DNA of 64,000 bases, from contig NZ_JAUSVA010000002.1 of NCBI RefSeq assembly GCF_030813695.1, positions 8,579,501-8,643,500 of the forward strand. Direction: 5' to 3'. This stretch comes from Kitasatospora herbaricolor. GTDB lineage: Bacteria; Actinomycetota; Actinomycetes; Streptomycetales; Streptomycetaceae. The position numbers and the translations under genes were made by a program. Under the pieces are notes generated by a model, which saw nothing but the letters and a program-made list of their open reading frames with translations, did no database searches and was not told the origin of the DNA. Below, piece by piece: positions 34,322 through 43,235 of the stretch (positions are counted from its first letter, which is position 1; every line of letters begins with the position of its first letter).

Positions 34322-35155
34322 TCAGCGCAGCCCGGCGAAGAGGTCGTTCTCCGGCAGGGCCGCGCCGGTGGTGTCCTGGACCCGCACGAAGGTCTCCACC
34401 CCCATCAGCTCGGTGAACCTCTCCTTGCCCATCTTCAGGAAGAAGATGTTCTCGCCCTGGCTGGCGTGCGCGGCCAGCGCGTCGAACTTCTGGCCGCCGA
34501 ACTCGGTGGCGTCCACCCAGGTGGTGATCTCCTCGTCCGGCAGTCCGATCTCGGCCATCGCGGCGGCCTCCGCCGGATCCGGCTCCTCCCAGTCCGCGCC
34601 GAACTCGCGCATGACCTCCCCGAACCGCCGGATCGTCGAGCGCGGCGCCGTCGTCCAGTACACCTTCGGGGTCATCCCGGTCATCGCCAGGGCCGCCATC
34701 GTGATGCGGTTCGCCTGGATGTGGTCGGGGTGGCCGTAGAACCCGTTCTCGTCGTACGTCACCACCACGTCGGGCCGGTACTGCCGCAGCAACTCGGCCA
34801 GGCGGGCGGCGCCCTCCTCCACGGGGGTCTGCCAGAACGCCCCCGGGGCCTCGTTGGCGGCCCAGCCCATCATTCCGGAGTCTGCGTACTCCAGCAGCTC
34901 CAGATGACCGATCCCGAGGACCTCGCAACTCGACACGAGCTCCTGGCGACGCATCGCGACGACGGCCGCCGGGTCGTGCCCGGGCTCGCCCGGCTTCACC
35001 CCGCCCGGACCGTCGCCGCAACCGCCGTCGGTACAGGTCACCAGGACCGTACGGATCCCCTCCGCCGCGTAGCGGGCGAGGACACCCCCCGTCCCGGTGG
35101 CCTCGTCGTCGGGGTGGGCGTGCACCGCCATCAGTGTCAAGGGCCGTTCAACCAT
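34322..35155 (-). CDS. PIG-L/LmbE-family zinc deacetylase (MshB/Mca-like)
   Basis: Zinc-dependent N-deacetylase of 277 residues. The zinc motif HAHPDDEATGTGG near residue 12 and the third ligand in GFYGHPDHIQAN near 150 are intact. In actinobacteria this family includes MshB (mycothiol synthesis) and Mca (mycothiol conjugate amidase) as well as antibiotic-tailoring enzymes; the exact role here is open. ATG 35155 follows CGGAGGAC. It is a single-gene unit with its own terminator. Confidence 0.87.
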   Translation of the reverse strand: MVERPLTLMAVHAHPDDEATGTGGVLARYAAEGIRTVLVTCTDGGCGDGPGGVKPGEPGHDPAAVVAMRRQELVSSCEVLGIGHLELLEYADSGMMGWAANEAPGAFWQTPVEEGAARLAELLRQYRPDVVVTYDENGFYGHPDHIQANRITMAALAMTGMTPKVYWTTAPRSTIRRFGEVMREFGADWEEPDPAEAAAMAEIGLPDEEITTWVDATEFGGQKFDALAAHASQGENIFFLKMGKERFTELMGVETFVRVQDTTGAALPENDLFAGLR

Positions 35156-35427
35156 GAAAACCGTCCTCCGTCCGGAATGTGTTCCGGCTTCAGTCTGAAC
35201 CAGCGCTCGGACAGTCCGGACCGCAGCCCGGGTGCGCGGGCGGGACATCCCGCACGGATGGGGACGGACCCGGCCGTCCGGGCCCGTCGAAGCGGCACCC
35301 AGCGTGGCCCACGGCCGTCCGTCCGGGTGCTTCGGGGAGAATTCCCGCCGGAGGTGAATCCTTCGCGGACCTCCCCGCCTCTTATCCGTGCACCGGCCGG
35401 ACGGGCCGGCGGAACCGGGAGGAACTG

Positions 35428-35517
35428 ATGATGATCATTGGTCTGGTAGTGGTCGGAGCCCTGCTCGTGGGCGCGTGCAGCCTGCACCTGATGCGGCGCT
35501 ACCGGGGCCGGCGATGA
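35428..35517 (+). CDS. 29-residue single-pass membrane microprotein
   Basis: ATG at 35428 follows a strong GGGAGGAACTG ribosome site. The product is one hydrophobic helix (MMIIGLVVVGALLVGACS) with a basic tail (MRRYRGRR), giving a positive-inside single-pass protein. The stop is 40 bases before the ECF sigma-factor start, in the same direction, so it is probably its operon partner. No homologue is recalled. Confidence 0.55.
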   Translation: MMIIGLVVVGALLVGACSLHLMRRYRGRR

Positions 35518-35557
35518 CCGGCGCCCGCGCGGGCCGCCGGGCGGAGCGGAGGAGCAC

Positions 35558-36157
35558 ATGAACCTGCGCTTCCGGTGGCCGGACGAGCGGCTGATCAAGG
35601 CGGCCCAGAACGGCGACGTCACCTCGCTCACCACCGTCGTCATGGAATCGCAGCCCCATGTCCGCAAGTTCGCCCGGTCGCTGTGCGCCTCGCCGGAGGA
35701 CGCGGAGGACGCGGCGCAGGAGGCGCTGATCATCCTCTACCGGAAGATCGGCACCCTGCGGGCCACCGGCGCACTCGCCTCCTGGATGTTCCGGATCGTG
35801 CGCAACGAATGCCTGCGGCGGGTCCGGCTGCCGGCCTCGCGGAGCGACGGTGCGGCGGCCGGACCTGAGGCGTCCGCGGAACGGTCCGCCGAGGAGGCGG
35901 TGCTGCGCCGGCTGGAGGTGGAGCGGATCGCGGCCGCGGTCGCCGCGCTCCCACTCGACCAGCGGCAGGTCCTGGTCATGCGGGACGTCCAGGGTCTGCC
36001 GGGCAAGGCCGTCGCCCGTGCGCTCGGCCTGAGCGACGCCGCGACGAAGTCGCGGCTGCACCGGGCCCGCGCGGCCCTGCGTCACGCGTTGGCGGCCACC
36101 GACCGTGCGCCCGATCGAACCCTCGACCGACCGGCCGAAGGAGAACCCCGACCGTGA
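35558..36157 (+). CDS. ECF-type RNA polymerase sigma factor
   Basis: Sigma factor of 199 residues. Region 2 is seen in ARSLCASPEDAEDAAQEALI and region 4 in LPLDQRQVLVMRDVQGLPGK with SDAATKSRLHRARAAL. The GTG of the next gene overlaps its TGA, and the product of that gene is a membrane protein with cysteine pairs, which could sense a signal. No classical anti-sigma factor is adjacent. Confidence 0.9.
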   Translation: MNLRFRWPDERLIKAAQNGDVTSLTTVVMESQPHVRKFARSLCASPEDAEDAAQEALIILYRKIGTLRATGALASWMFRIVRNECLRRVRLPASRSDGAAAGPEASAERSAEEAVLRRLEVERIAAAVAALPLDQRQVLVMRDVQGLPGKAVARALGLSDAATKSRLHRARAALRHALAATDRAPDRTLDRPAEGEPRP

Positions 36158-36516
36158 ACACCCTGAAGACCCCGACCGGTCCGCACGGTGGTTTGCCCGA
36201 TCCGGCGGCGAAGGCGCGGGCCGCCGTACCGTCGGCCGTGCCCGAGCGGGACTTCGCCAGCGCCTCCGTCCCGCGTCATCTGGCCCGCGGCGCGATCGGC
36301 TTCGGGCTGGTCGGCGGCGCCATCGCGATGGTGCCCGTGGTCGGCCCGGTCGCGCTGCTGGCGGCCCCGCTGGCCCTGATCGCCTTCCGCGGCTGCCCCA
36401 CCTGCTGGATGGTCGGCCTGGCGCAGACCGTCTCCCGCGGACGGCTGGAGCGCCGGTGCGAGGACGGCGTCTGTACCCTCGCCAGGCCGTCCCCCGCGGC
36501 GACGGCGCAGGAGTGA
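36154..36516 (+). CDS. Small membrane protein with CxxC motif, coupled to the sigma factor
   Basis: Protein of 120 residues. It has a polar N-terminus, then a hydrophobic stretch (about 48-80) that can form one or two helices, then GCPTCWMVGLAQTVSRGRL, a Cys-Pro-x-Cys motif, and a further Cys pair (RRCEDGVC). The pattern resembles DUF2892/YgaP-like membrane segments. GTG start overlaps the sigma stop. It may serve as redox-sensing regulator of the sigma factor; that is inference. Confidence 0.75.
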   Translation: MNTLKTPTGPHGGLPDPAAKARAAVPSAVPERDFASASVPRHLARGAIGFGLVGGAIAMVPVVGPVALLAAPLALIAFRGCPTCWMVGLAQTVSRGRLERRCEDGVCTLARPSPAATAQE

Positions 36517-36602
36517 CCGGGCCCGGGCGCTGCCGCGCCGCACGCCCCCGGGGCCTGGCCGCCGCAGGCTCCCCGGCCTGGCCCGGTGCCCGCCGGGGTG
36601 CT

Positions 36603-37259
36603 TCAGAGCCGGGCGATCAGGGCGTACCGCTCGTCGTCGACCGGGCCGCCCCACAGGTCGTCGTCCGTGCTGAGCGGTTCGATCCTCACGCCGGCGACCA
36701 ACGGCCGGACGACGGCCGCCAGCTCGTGCGCGCCGACCCCACGGCCCCACGGAAACCGGTCGGCCCCCACCGCGTACGGCACCTCGCCCGGAGCGGATTC
36801 GCGCCACCGACCCTCGACCAGCACCAGCCGGCCGCCGGGCCGAAGCCGCGAGACCCACTCCCGGACGGCGGCCCCGGGGTCGGGCAGCGTCCAGAGCAGG
36901 TGACGGGACAGAACGACGTCGAAGGTCTCGTGGCCGGTGGGCGGCACGGCAGCGTCACCGACCAGGAAGCGCGCCGGCAGGCCCGCCTCCGCCAGCTTCC
37001 CCCTGGCCCGCTCGACCATCCCGGGTGCCAGGTCCACGCCCGTCACTCGATGCCCGGCCCGCGCCAGCAGCACGGAGAGCGAGCCCGTGCCGCAGCCGGC
37101 GTCGAGCACGTCGACCGGCGGGGACGGCATCCATGCCGCGAGCCGCCGTGTCCAGGCGGCGCGGGTGGGCCCGGACCTCAGCCCGTGGTCGGGGGCGTCG
37201 TCGAACGACGGCGCCGCCGCGTTCCAGTAGTCGCTGACTGCTGCGGACCCATCGCTCAT
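36603..37259 (-). CDS. SAM-dependent methyltransferase, class I
   Basis: Soluble methyltransferase of 218 residues. SAM-binding motif I VLDAGCGTGSLSVLLA near 52, motif II GVDLAPGMVERA, and motif post-II FDVVLSRHLLWTLPDP. It resembles the ubiquinone/menaquinone methylase class but without a specific substrate signature. ATG 37259 follows GAGGATG. Single gene, divergent from a lipoprotein gene. Confidence 0.88.
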   Translation of the reverse strand: MSDGSAAVSDYWNAAAPSFDDAPDHGLRSGPTRAAWTRRLAAWMPSPPVDVLDAGCGTGSLSVLLARAGHRVTGVDLAPGMVERARGKLAEAGLPARFLVGDAAVPPTGHETFDVVLSRHLLWTLPDPGAAVREWVSRLRPGGRLVLVEGRWRESAPGEVPYAVGADRFPWGRGVGAHELAAVVRPLVAGVRIEPLSTDDDLWGGPVDDERYALIARL

Positions 37260-37415
37260 GGCCGCATCCTCGCAGCCTGCACCGACAACCCCGACGGCCC
37301 GGCGTCCGCCCGGTCGCCGGGCCGGCCGCCCACCAGGTGGCTCGCAGGGGCCGCCCGTCCCGGCGGTGTCGAGCCGGTGTGTACCGCAACCGCCCGCCTT
37401 CGGTACGCATTCTGT

Positions 37416-37440
37416 AACAGGCCTATGGAGAAGGCCTGTT
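37416..37440. promoter_or_regulatory. Inverted repeat upstream of the DUF4232 lipoprotein gene
   Basis: AACAGGCCT and its exact complement around ATGGAGA, 65 bases before the start codon; either an operator or a hairpin in the leader RNA. Confidence 0.45.
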
Positions 37441-37505
37441 GAGGGAAGCCTCACCTCGCCGGCGAAGGTCGGAACCGGCACGAACAGCTGTCCACGGGGG
37501 ACACC

Positions 37506-38234
37506 ATGAACACTGCCAACGGCAGGAACCACCGCAGCCGCAGAGGCTGGAAGTCCTACACGCTCGGGGCCGCGGCCTGCACCGCGCTGCTCGCGGCCAC
37601 GGCGTGCGGGCCGAGCACCGACGACCCCAGGCCCTCGGACCGGCCGAGCAGCACGGCGACGCCGCAGCCCGCCACCACGACCCCGGCGGTGCCCACCTCC
37701 ACGGCCCCGGCCAGGCCCGGTGCGACGGCTCCGGCGACACCCACCGCCGGTGCCGGCAGCACCGGGGGCACGGGCCGCGCCGACGGGAGCACCGCCGCCT
37801 GCGCCAAGGGCGACCTCTCGCTCTCCGCCACGAACGAGGACGAGAAGGGCCGGCAGGTCAGGCACCTGCTGCTCACCGTCACCAACGTCGGCACCAGGAA
37901 GTGCAACCTCTACAACTACCCCTACGTACAGATGGGCGCCGACGCCCAGGCACCGGTCGCCGTGATCGAGGACAGCGACCCCAAGGCGCTCGCCTCCCTC
38001 GCGCCGGGTGAGAAGGCGTACGCCGCCCTGCTCGTCAGCGGCGGCCACCGGGACACCTACGAGGCGAAGTACGTCTCCCTCACCCTCCAGGGCCCCAGGC
38101 TCGGCAGCCACGTGGGCGAGTCGATCCGCGCCGGGATGCCCGGCATCGACTCCCTGACCGTCGACGACGGTGGCCGTGTCACGTACTGGATGACGGCCTC
38201 CGGCCTCGCCCTGCGCTTCATCATGTCGTCCTGA
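37506..38234 (+). CDS. DUF4232-domain lipoprotein
   Basis: Secreted lipoprotein of 242 residues. Signal peptide with lipobox LAATAC (Cys 34), a Pro/Thr/Ala-rich spacer of about 60 residues, then a DUF4232 domain: CAKGDLSLSATNEDEKGRQ, RHLLLTVTNVGTRKCNLYNYPYV. The domain is common in streptomycete lipoproteins and has no known activity. Single gene with an inverted repeat in front. Confidence 0.87.
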   Translation: MNTANGRNHRSRRGWKSYTLGAAACTALLAATACGPSTDDPRPSDRPSSTATPQPATTTPAVPTSTAPARPGATAPATPTAGAGSTGGTGRADGSTAACAKGDLSLSATNEDEKGRQVRHLLLTVTNVGTRKCNLYNYPYVQMGADAQAPVAVIEDSDPKALASLAPGEKAYAALLVSGGHRDTYEAKYVSLTLQGPRLGSHVGESIRAGMPGIDSLTVDDGGRVTYWMTASGLALRFIMSS

Positions 38235-38349
38235 CGGCGCGCGAAGGCGCTCCGCCGCAGCCGGACAGGCCGGCAGCGCGGCGCACCGGACCTGCTCCCG
38301 GGGCGGCCGGTCTCCCGCCCGACCTGATCAACCGGTAGTCTGCGCCACC

Positions 38350-38787
38350 ATGAAGCGCGCCTGGACCTTGCCCGTATCGTTCGCGGCCGGCGGTGCACTC
38401 CTCGCGGCCGGGCTGGTCGTCGACGGGTCCCCAGGAGTCGCCGCCGCCGTGCTCCTGGTGTTCGTCCTGATCGCAGGGCTGCACTCGCCGTTGGCCTTCC
38501 CGCGTCCGGTCGGAGCGTTGGAGGCGCAGCGCCGGAGCGCGGTGGACGGTCGACCGGTCGTCTACTGGCGGGCGGGCTGCAAGTACTGCCTGCGCCTGCG
38601 GTTCCGGCTGGGCCGCGGCGCCGGCGGGGTGCACTGGGTCGACATCTGGAGCGATCCGGCCGGGGCGGCGGTGGTGCGAGCGGCCAACGACGGCAACGAG
38701 ACCGTCCCGACCGTGGTGGTGGCAGGCCGGGCGTACGTCAACCCGGATCCGGAGTGGGTGCGGGGAAAGCTCGCCTCGTCGGCGTGA
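38350..38787 (+). CDS. Membrane-anchored glutaredoxin-like protein
   Basis: Protein of 145 residues. Two closely spaced hydrophobic segments (about 7-45) are followed by a glutaredoxin fold with the active site AGCKYCLRL near 77 and the cis-proline region NETVPTVVVAGRAYVNP. Mycoredoxins share this fold and CxxC. The domain would face the cytoplasm if both segments span the membrane. It could reduce mycothiol mixed disulfides of membrane proteins; this is inference. Confidence 0.85.
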   Translation: MKRAWTLPVSFAAGGALLAAGLVVDGSPGVAAAVLLVFVLIAGLHSPLAFPRPVGALEAQRRSAVDGRPVVYWRAGCKYCLRLRFRLGRGAGGVHWVDIWSDPAGAAVVRAANDGNETVPTVVVAGRAYVNPDPEWVRGKLASSA

Positions 38788-38877
38788 CCCCCGGGCCCCG
38801 TTCGGCAAGTGGCGGGGCCGTTGCCGCCGTCCGGTGTGTCCCGGGCCGGCGTGGCCGCCAGCCCCTACCCTGGGCGC

Positions 38878-39228
38878 ATGATCAACGGTGCTCACATCGT
38901 CGTCCACAGCCGTGACGCGGAAGCGGACCGCGCCTTCTTCAGGAACGTGCTGGAGTATCCACACGTCGACGCGGGAGGCGGTTGGCTGATCTTCAAGCTC
39001 CCGCCGGCCGAGGTCGCGGTCCACCCCACCACCGGGCCGGAGGGCCAGGAGCTCTTTCTGATGTGCGACGACCTGGAGGCCACCATGCGGACGCTGACCG
39101 CGAAGGGCGTGGAGTTCACGCAACCGGTCACCGAGCAGCGCTGGGGCCGACTGACCAGGCTCCGGCTGCCGGGCGGTGGCGAGGTCGGCATCTACGAGCC
39201 CCGGCACCGACGGGCCACCGATTTGTGA
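38878..39228 (+). CDS. VOC-family protein
   Basis: Protein of 116 residues: MINGAHIVVHSRDAEADRAF at the start, a central LFLMCDDLEATMRTL, and RLRLPGGGEVGIYEPRH at the end. It is a single glyoxalase-like domain. ATG 38878 is chosen because the family begins there. Fifth VOC gene of the window; substrate unknown. Confidence 0.84.
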   Translation: MINGAHIVVHSRDAEADRAFFRNVLEYPHVDAGGGWLIFKLPPAEVAVHPTTGPEGQELFLMCDDLEATMRTLTAKGVEFTQPVTEQRWGRLTRLRLPGGGEVGIYEPRHRRATDL

Positions 39229-39413
39229 CACTCGCCGGCCGTATGTGAGGAATGCGGCTTCGGGCCGTTCCGAACGGTGAATTCCTGCCGGATTCCCGGA
39301 GCTCCGACAGGCGGCGGTCATATCAGCCGAACATGCTGCATCGGTGAACCTCGGCCATCCCGTGCACTCATTGGGATGGATCTACCACCACCCGTTTCGG
39401 TATACGTGGAGAG

Positions 39414-40193
39414 GTGAGATCAAATGGGCGGATGAGATTGGCTTCCATCGCCGTGGCCGCAGGCTGTGCCGGCGCCTCGATCCTCCTTCTGATCCTCATG
39501 GTCCGCTACGTTCCTCGGCACTGGCGCGAGGGATCCACCCTGAAGGACGGCCTCGAACACTTCGCGACGCTCAACAGGACCTTGTTCGCCTTCATCCTGG
39601 CGCTCTCCATCGTCACCGCCGGCACGAGTCTGAGCAAAGCCGCCGACGAGGTCAGCAACGAGGGCGCCAGCCTGGTCAATCTCTACTGGGCGACGCGCCC
39701 CCTGTCGCAATCCGTCCGCGATCAGGTCCGCGAAATGACTCGCCAGTACACGATGACGGTGATCGACGAGGAATGGCCGGCGATGGCCGAGGGCGGGAGC
39801 AGCGTCCGGGCCCAGGAGCAGTACGACGATCTGCGGCGCGTGCTGCAGGATTCGGCCGGCGAGTCCAAGCAGGAACAGACCTTCGCACGGGACTCGTTGG
39901 TGGCCCTCCGCGAGGTGGGCGACGCCCGGCGGGCACGGATGCTGGCGGTCTCCCAGGAAGTCCCCGACTATCTCTGGATCGGCCTGATCCTCTCCGCGGT
40001 ACTCCTGGTGGCCGCCTCGGCGCTCCAGATCCACGACCTCAAGTGGCCGGGGATCGTCGGGATCGGCGGGTTGGGGTTGCTCCTGGCCGGCGTGCTGACC
40101 CTGCTGTCGGCCATGAACCACCCGTTCAGCGGGGGGATCCATGTGGAGCCGGACGCGTTGAAGTTCGCGCTGCACCGCTACGCCGTCATCTGA
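39414..40193 (+). CDS. DUF4239-type membrane protein
   Basis: Membrane protein of 259 residues with four hydrophobic segments: about 10-30, 52-70, 185-203 and 210-230. Between the second and third lies a cytoplasmic helical region. The pattern and SLSKAADEVSNEGASLVNLYW match DUF4239, a bestrophin-like family. GTG 39414 or ATG 39432 could be the start; both leave the first helix intact. An AT-rich 185-base region lies upstream. Confidence 0.78.
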   Translation: MRSNGRMRLASIAVAAGCAGASILLLILMVRYVPRHWREGSTLKDGLEHFATLNRTLFAFILALSIVTAGTSLSKAADEVSNEGASLVNLYWATRPLSQSVRDQVREMTRQYTMTVIDEEWPAMAEGGSSVRAQEQYDDLRRVLQDSAGESKQEQTFARDSLVALREVGDARRARMLAVSQEVPDYLWIGLILSAVLLVAASALQIHDLKWPGIVGIGGLGLLLAGVLTLLSAMNHPFSGGIHVEPDALKFALHRYAVI

Positions 40194-40317
40194 CCTCGGA
40201 CCGGGGGGCAGGCGTGGCCGTCGGAGGCCCGGTCGGCCGCCTCGGGCCCCGTTCGCCCGCGTCCCCCGCGGAGGGTTCCGGTACGCCGGCCGTAGATCGT
40301 GATCACGGATGGGAAGG

Positions 40318-40968
40318 TCAGGACCGGGACGCTCCGAGGAACCGCAGCACGGCCAGGACGCGGCGGTGGTCCGCGTCGGCCACGGGCAGGTCGAGCTTGC
40401 CGAAGATGTTGTTGATGTGCTTCGCCACGGCGCTCTCGCTGACCACCAGCGCCTGCGCGATGCCGGCATTGGAGCGCCCCTCGGCCATCAGGCCGAGCAC
40501 CTCCCGTTCGCGCGGGGTCAGCCGCGCGAGCGGGTCGCTGTCGCGCCGCAGCAGCAACTGGGCGACGACCTGCGGGTCCAGGGCCGTGCCCCCGTCCGCC
40601 ACTCGCCGGACCGCCGCCACGAAGTCGGCGACATCGGCGACCCGCTGCTTGAGCAGGTAGCCCACACCGCTGGTGTTCGCGGACAGCAGGTCGGCCGCGT
40701 ACCGCTCCTCCACGTACTGCGACAGCAGCACCACCGGCGTCCCCGGCCAGCACCGACGGATCTCCATCGCCGCCCGCACCCCCTCGTCGGTGAAGCCGGG
40801 CGGCATCCTGACGTCGATCAGGGCGAGTTCGGGCCGGTGCTCCGCCACCGCCGCCAACAGCCCCCGCGCGTCGCCGGCTTCCGCGACGACCTGGAACCCG
40901 CCCATCTCCAGCACCTTGATCAGGCCGACCCGCAACAACACCGAATCCTCGGCGATCACCGCGCGCAC
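40318..40968 (-). CDS. NarL/FixJ-type response regulator
   Basis: Two-component response regulator of 216 residues. Receiver domain: AEDSVLLRVGL with the acidic pair, phospho-acceptor in LALIDVRMPP, and conserved Lys in GYLLKQRV. LuxR-type HTH at the C-terminus (LTPREREVLGLMAEGRSN ... AVAKHINNIFGKL). GTG 40968 (MRAVIAED) overlaps the kinase stop by 13 bases; a GTG nine bases later is an alternative. It should bind its own promoter region. Confidence 0.92.
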   Translation of the reverse strand: MRAVIAEDSVLLRVGLIKVLEMGGFQVVAEAGDARGLLAAVAEHRPELALIDVRMPPGFTDEGVRAAMEIRRCWPGTPVVLLSQYVEERYAADLLSANTSGVGYLLKQRVADVADFVAAVRRVADGGTALDPQVVAQLLLRRDSDPLARLTPREREVLGLMAEGRSNAGIAQALVVSESAVAKHINNIFGKLDLPVADADHRRVLAVLRFLGASRS

Positions 40969-42203
40969 GGCAGCTCCGCGGTGATGGTGGTGGGCCCGCC
41001 GGCGGGGCTGCTGACGTGGAAGGCCCCGTCGAGGGAGCCGACCCGCTTGGACAGCCCGGTCAGCCCCGTGCCGGCGGCGGCGTCCGCACCGCCCAGCCCG
41101 TCGTCGGTCACGCGTAGTCGCAACAGCTCCCCGACCTGACGGACCATCACCTCCGCGCGCGTCGCGTCGGCGTGCTTCGTTGCATTGGTCAGCGCCTCGG
41201 AGATCACGAAGTACGCGACCGACTCCACGTCGGGCGCCACCCGCTCCTCCAGATCGACCCGCAGCCGCACCGGCAGGGGCGTGCGGGCGGCCAGCCCGGA
41301 CAACGCCGCGTCCAGACCCCGGTCCTCGAGCACGGCCGGGTGCAGCCCCCGCACCAGGTCGTTGAGTTCGGCGATCGCCTCCTTCGCCTCCAGGTGCGCT
41401 CTCGCGATCACCTCGCGGGCATCGCTCGGCAGGTCCGGACGGGTGGCCATGGCCAGACCCAGGTTGACCGCCAGAGACACCAACCGCTGCTGGGTGCCGT
41501 CGTGCAGGTCGCGCTCGATCCGGCGGCGCTCCGCGTCGACGGCCTCGATCAAGTCGGTCCGGCTCACGGCCAGCTGATCGACCCGCTCCTGGAGCCGCTG
41601 CGCCCGGCTGGGCCCGAGCAGGCCCAACGCCAGCCGCGCCTCGGCCCGGGCTACGGCCCGCGCGGTCCAGGGCAGGGCGCACAGGAGGAGGAGTCCGGCC
41701 GCCGTGCAAGCCGGCAGCTGGGTCAGGTAGCCGAACCAGTGCTGGCGGATTCCGGTTGGCAGCGCCCATGACCAGGCGTAGGCGATGGCGCCCGCCAGGC
41801 ACGCCGCCGCCACCGCGAGCACCAGCAGTTCCAGCAGCGCGAGCAGCGGGCCCAGCAGGAGGTGGTAGCCGATCCTGCGCCAAGGCCGCGTCGCCGCGAG
41901 CCACCGGGCGGTCGAGGCCCACGTCCGTCGTTCCGGCGCGGTGGGGGTGAGCCGGGGGACGTCCACACCGATGAGCACCCGGTAGCGAGCCCGCTGAACG
42001 GCCGTCAGCACCGGGGTGCCGAGCAGGACCAGGGCGGCCGACACGGAAACCGTAAGGAGCCAGTTCCCCGTCCTGGCGGTAGTCGCCGCCGCCCAGGCCC
42101 ACACGGGCACCAGCGCCAGGTGCGGCAGCACACCGGCGGCAAGAAAGCCGGTGTCCCGCTGCGCCCGGAGGACCGTGCGTCTCAGTTCAGCTGGGATCGT
42201 CAT
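40956..42203 (-). CDS. Sensor histidine kinase (HisKA_3 type)
   Basis: Membrane kinase of 415 residues. About four hydrophobic segments in the first 190 residues, then a coiled linker, the dimerisation/phosphorylation motif ERRRIERDLHDGTQQRLV with the phosphorylated His, and a GHKL ATPase with N-box ISEALTNATKHA and G-box DDGLGGADAAAGTGLTGL. It is co-translated with the response regulator. The short extracytoplasmic loops suggest it senses the membrane itself. Confidence 0.92.
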   Translation of the reverse strand: MTIPAELRRTVLRAQRDTGFLAAGVLPHLALVPVWAWAAATTARTGNWLLTVSVSAALVLLGTPVLTAVQRARYRVLIGVDVPRLTPTAPERRTWASTARWLAATRPWRRIGYHLLLGPLLALLELLVLAVAAACLAGAIAYAWSWALPTGIRQHWFGYLTQLPACTAAGLLLLCALPWTARAVARAEARLALGLLGPSRAQRLQERVDQLAVSRTDLIEAVDAERRRIERDLHDGTQQRLVSLAVNLGLAMATRPDLPSDAREVIARAHLEAKEAIAELNDLVRGLHPAVLEDRGLDAALSGLAARTPLPVRLRVDLEERVAPDVESVAYFVISEALTNATKHADATRAEVMVRQVGELLRLRVTDDGLGGADAAAGTGLTGLSKRVGSLDGAFHVSSPAGGPTTITAELPCAR

Positions 42204-42242
42204 GGCACGACGCTAGGGCACCGCAGGAGGACGGTGCCATGA
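42200..42242. promoter_or_regulatory. 9-bp inverted repeat spanning the histidine-kinase start codon
   Basis: TCATGGCAC at 42200-42208 and its exact complement at 42234-42242. One arm covers the kinase start codon, so it may be an autoregulatory operator or an RNA hairpin that hides the start. Confidence 0.45.
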
Positions 42243-42280
42243 AACCTGTACCCGATCTCATGGTGGACCTAGTACCAGCA

Positions 42281-42358
42281 GCAGATCCTGATCTTGGCCC
42301 GTGCGCGGAGCGGCCACTACCAACGTCAGGCCCGCCGACAGTAGTGATCAAGATCTGC
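42281..42358. repeat. 13-bp inverted repeat around the end of the SDR gene
   Basis: GCAGATCCTGATC at 42281-42293 pairs with GATCAAGATCTGC at 42346-42358 with one mismatch, 52 bases apart. One arm includes the SDR stop. It may be a terminator or a scar of an inserted element. Confidence 0.4.
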
Positions 42359-43154
42359 AGCGGGAGTACTGGGCGAGACCGCCGTTGCTCATCAACAACT
42401 GCCCGTTGATCCACTGGCCCCGGGGTGAGCAGAGGAAGTCCACCAGGTTCGCGGTGTCCTGCGGGACGCCGAGGCGGTTGAGGGGTGTCTGGCGGATGAG
42501 CTCCTCCCGCCCCTCGTCGGACATCCAGCCGGTGTCCACCGGCCCCGGGTTGACGGCGTTGGCGGTGACGCCGAGATGGGCGAGTTCGCGGGCGGCGGCC
42601 AGGGTGATCCGGTCCAGGGCCCCCTTGCTCGCGCCGTAGGGGAGGTTGCCGACGGTGTGGTCGCTGGTGAAGCTGATGACGCGTCCGGTTCCCGGCACGC
42701 CGCTGAACCTTCGGCCGTACTCGCGGATCAGCAGCCAGGTGGCGCGCGTGTTCACGGCGAAGTGGCGGTCGAAGCTCTCGACCGTCGTGTCGAGCAGCCC
42801 GGAGTCGACGGACTCGCAATGACACATCACCAGGGCCGTGACTGCGCCGAGCCGGCCTTCGACCTCGTCGAAGATCCGGGCGGGGGCGTGCGGGTCGGTG
42901 AGGTCGGCCTCGACGGCCGCGGTCTCCGCGCCGCGCCCGGTGAGCTCGCGGGTGATCGCCTCGGTCCCGCCCTGTTCGACGCCCCAGGCCATGCGCCGGT
43001 CGTAAGGAGTCCAGTAGGTGAAGGCGACGTTCCAGCCCGACGCCGCCAGTTGGGAGGCGATGCCGGCGCCGATGCCGATGGTGCGGCCGACGCCGGTCAC
43101 CAGGGCCAGGGGTCGGGATCCGTCGGATCCGTGCGTCTCTCGGGTGTTCGTCAC
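42348..43154 (-). CDS. Short-chain dehydrogenase/reductase
   Basis: NAD(P)-dependent oxidoreductase of 268 residues. Cofactor motif TGVGRTIGIGAGIA, a variant of the TGxxxGxG loop as in enoyl-reductase-like SDRs, and the catalytic YGASKG with an upstream Ser. C-terminal NPGPVDTGWM and WINGQLLMSNGG fit classical FabG-like SDRs. GTG 43154 is chosen because the fold begins just after it, though no ribosome site is visible. Substrate unknown. Confidence 0.87.
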   Translation of the reverse strand: MTNTRETHGSDGSRPLALVTGVGRTIGIGAGIASQLAASGWNVAFTYWTPYDRRMAWGVEQGGTEAITRELTGRGAETAAVEADLTDPHAPARIFDEVEGRLGAVTALVMCHCESVDSGLLDTTVESFDRHFAVNTRATWLLIREYGRRFSGVPGTGRVISFTSDHTVGNLPYGASKGALDRITLAAARELAHLGVTANAVNPGPVDTGWMSDEGREELIRQTPLNRLGVPQDTANLVDFLCSPRGQWINGQLLMSNGGLAQYSRCRS

Positions 43155-43235
43155 AGCACGAGACCGTTGGCGATGAGCGGCGATCTGGCAAGTACTTCTG
43201 CCACGCCGAAAACCGTCTTGACGAAGCATCAGTTC

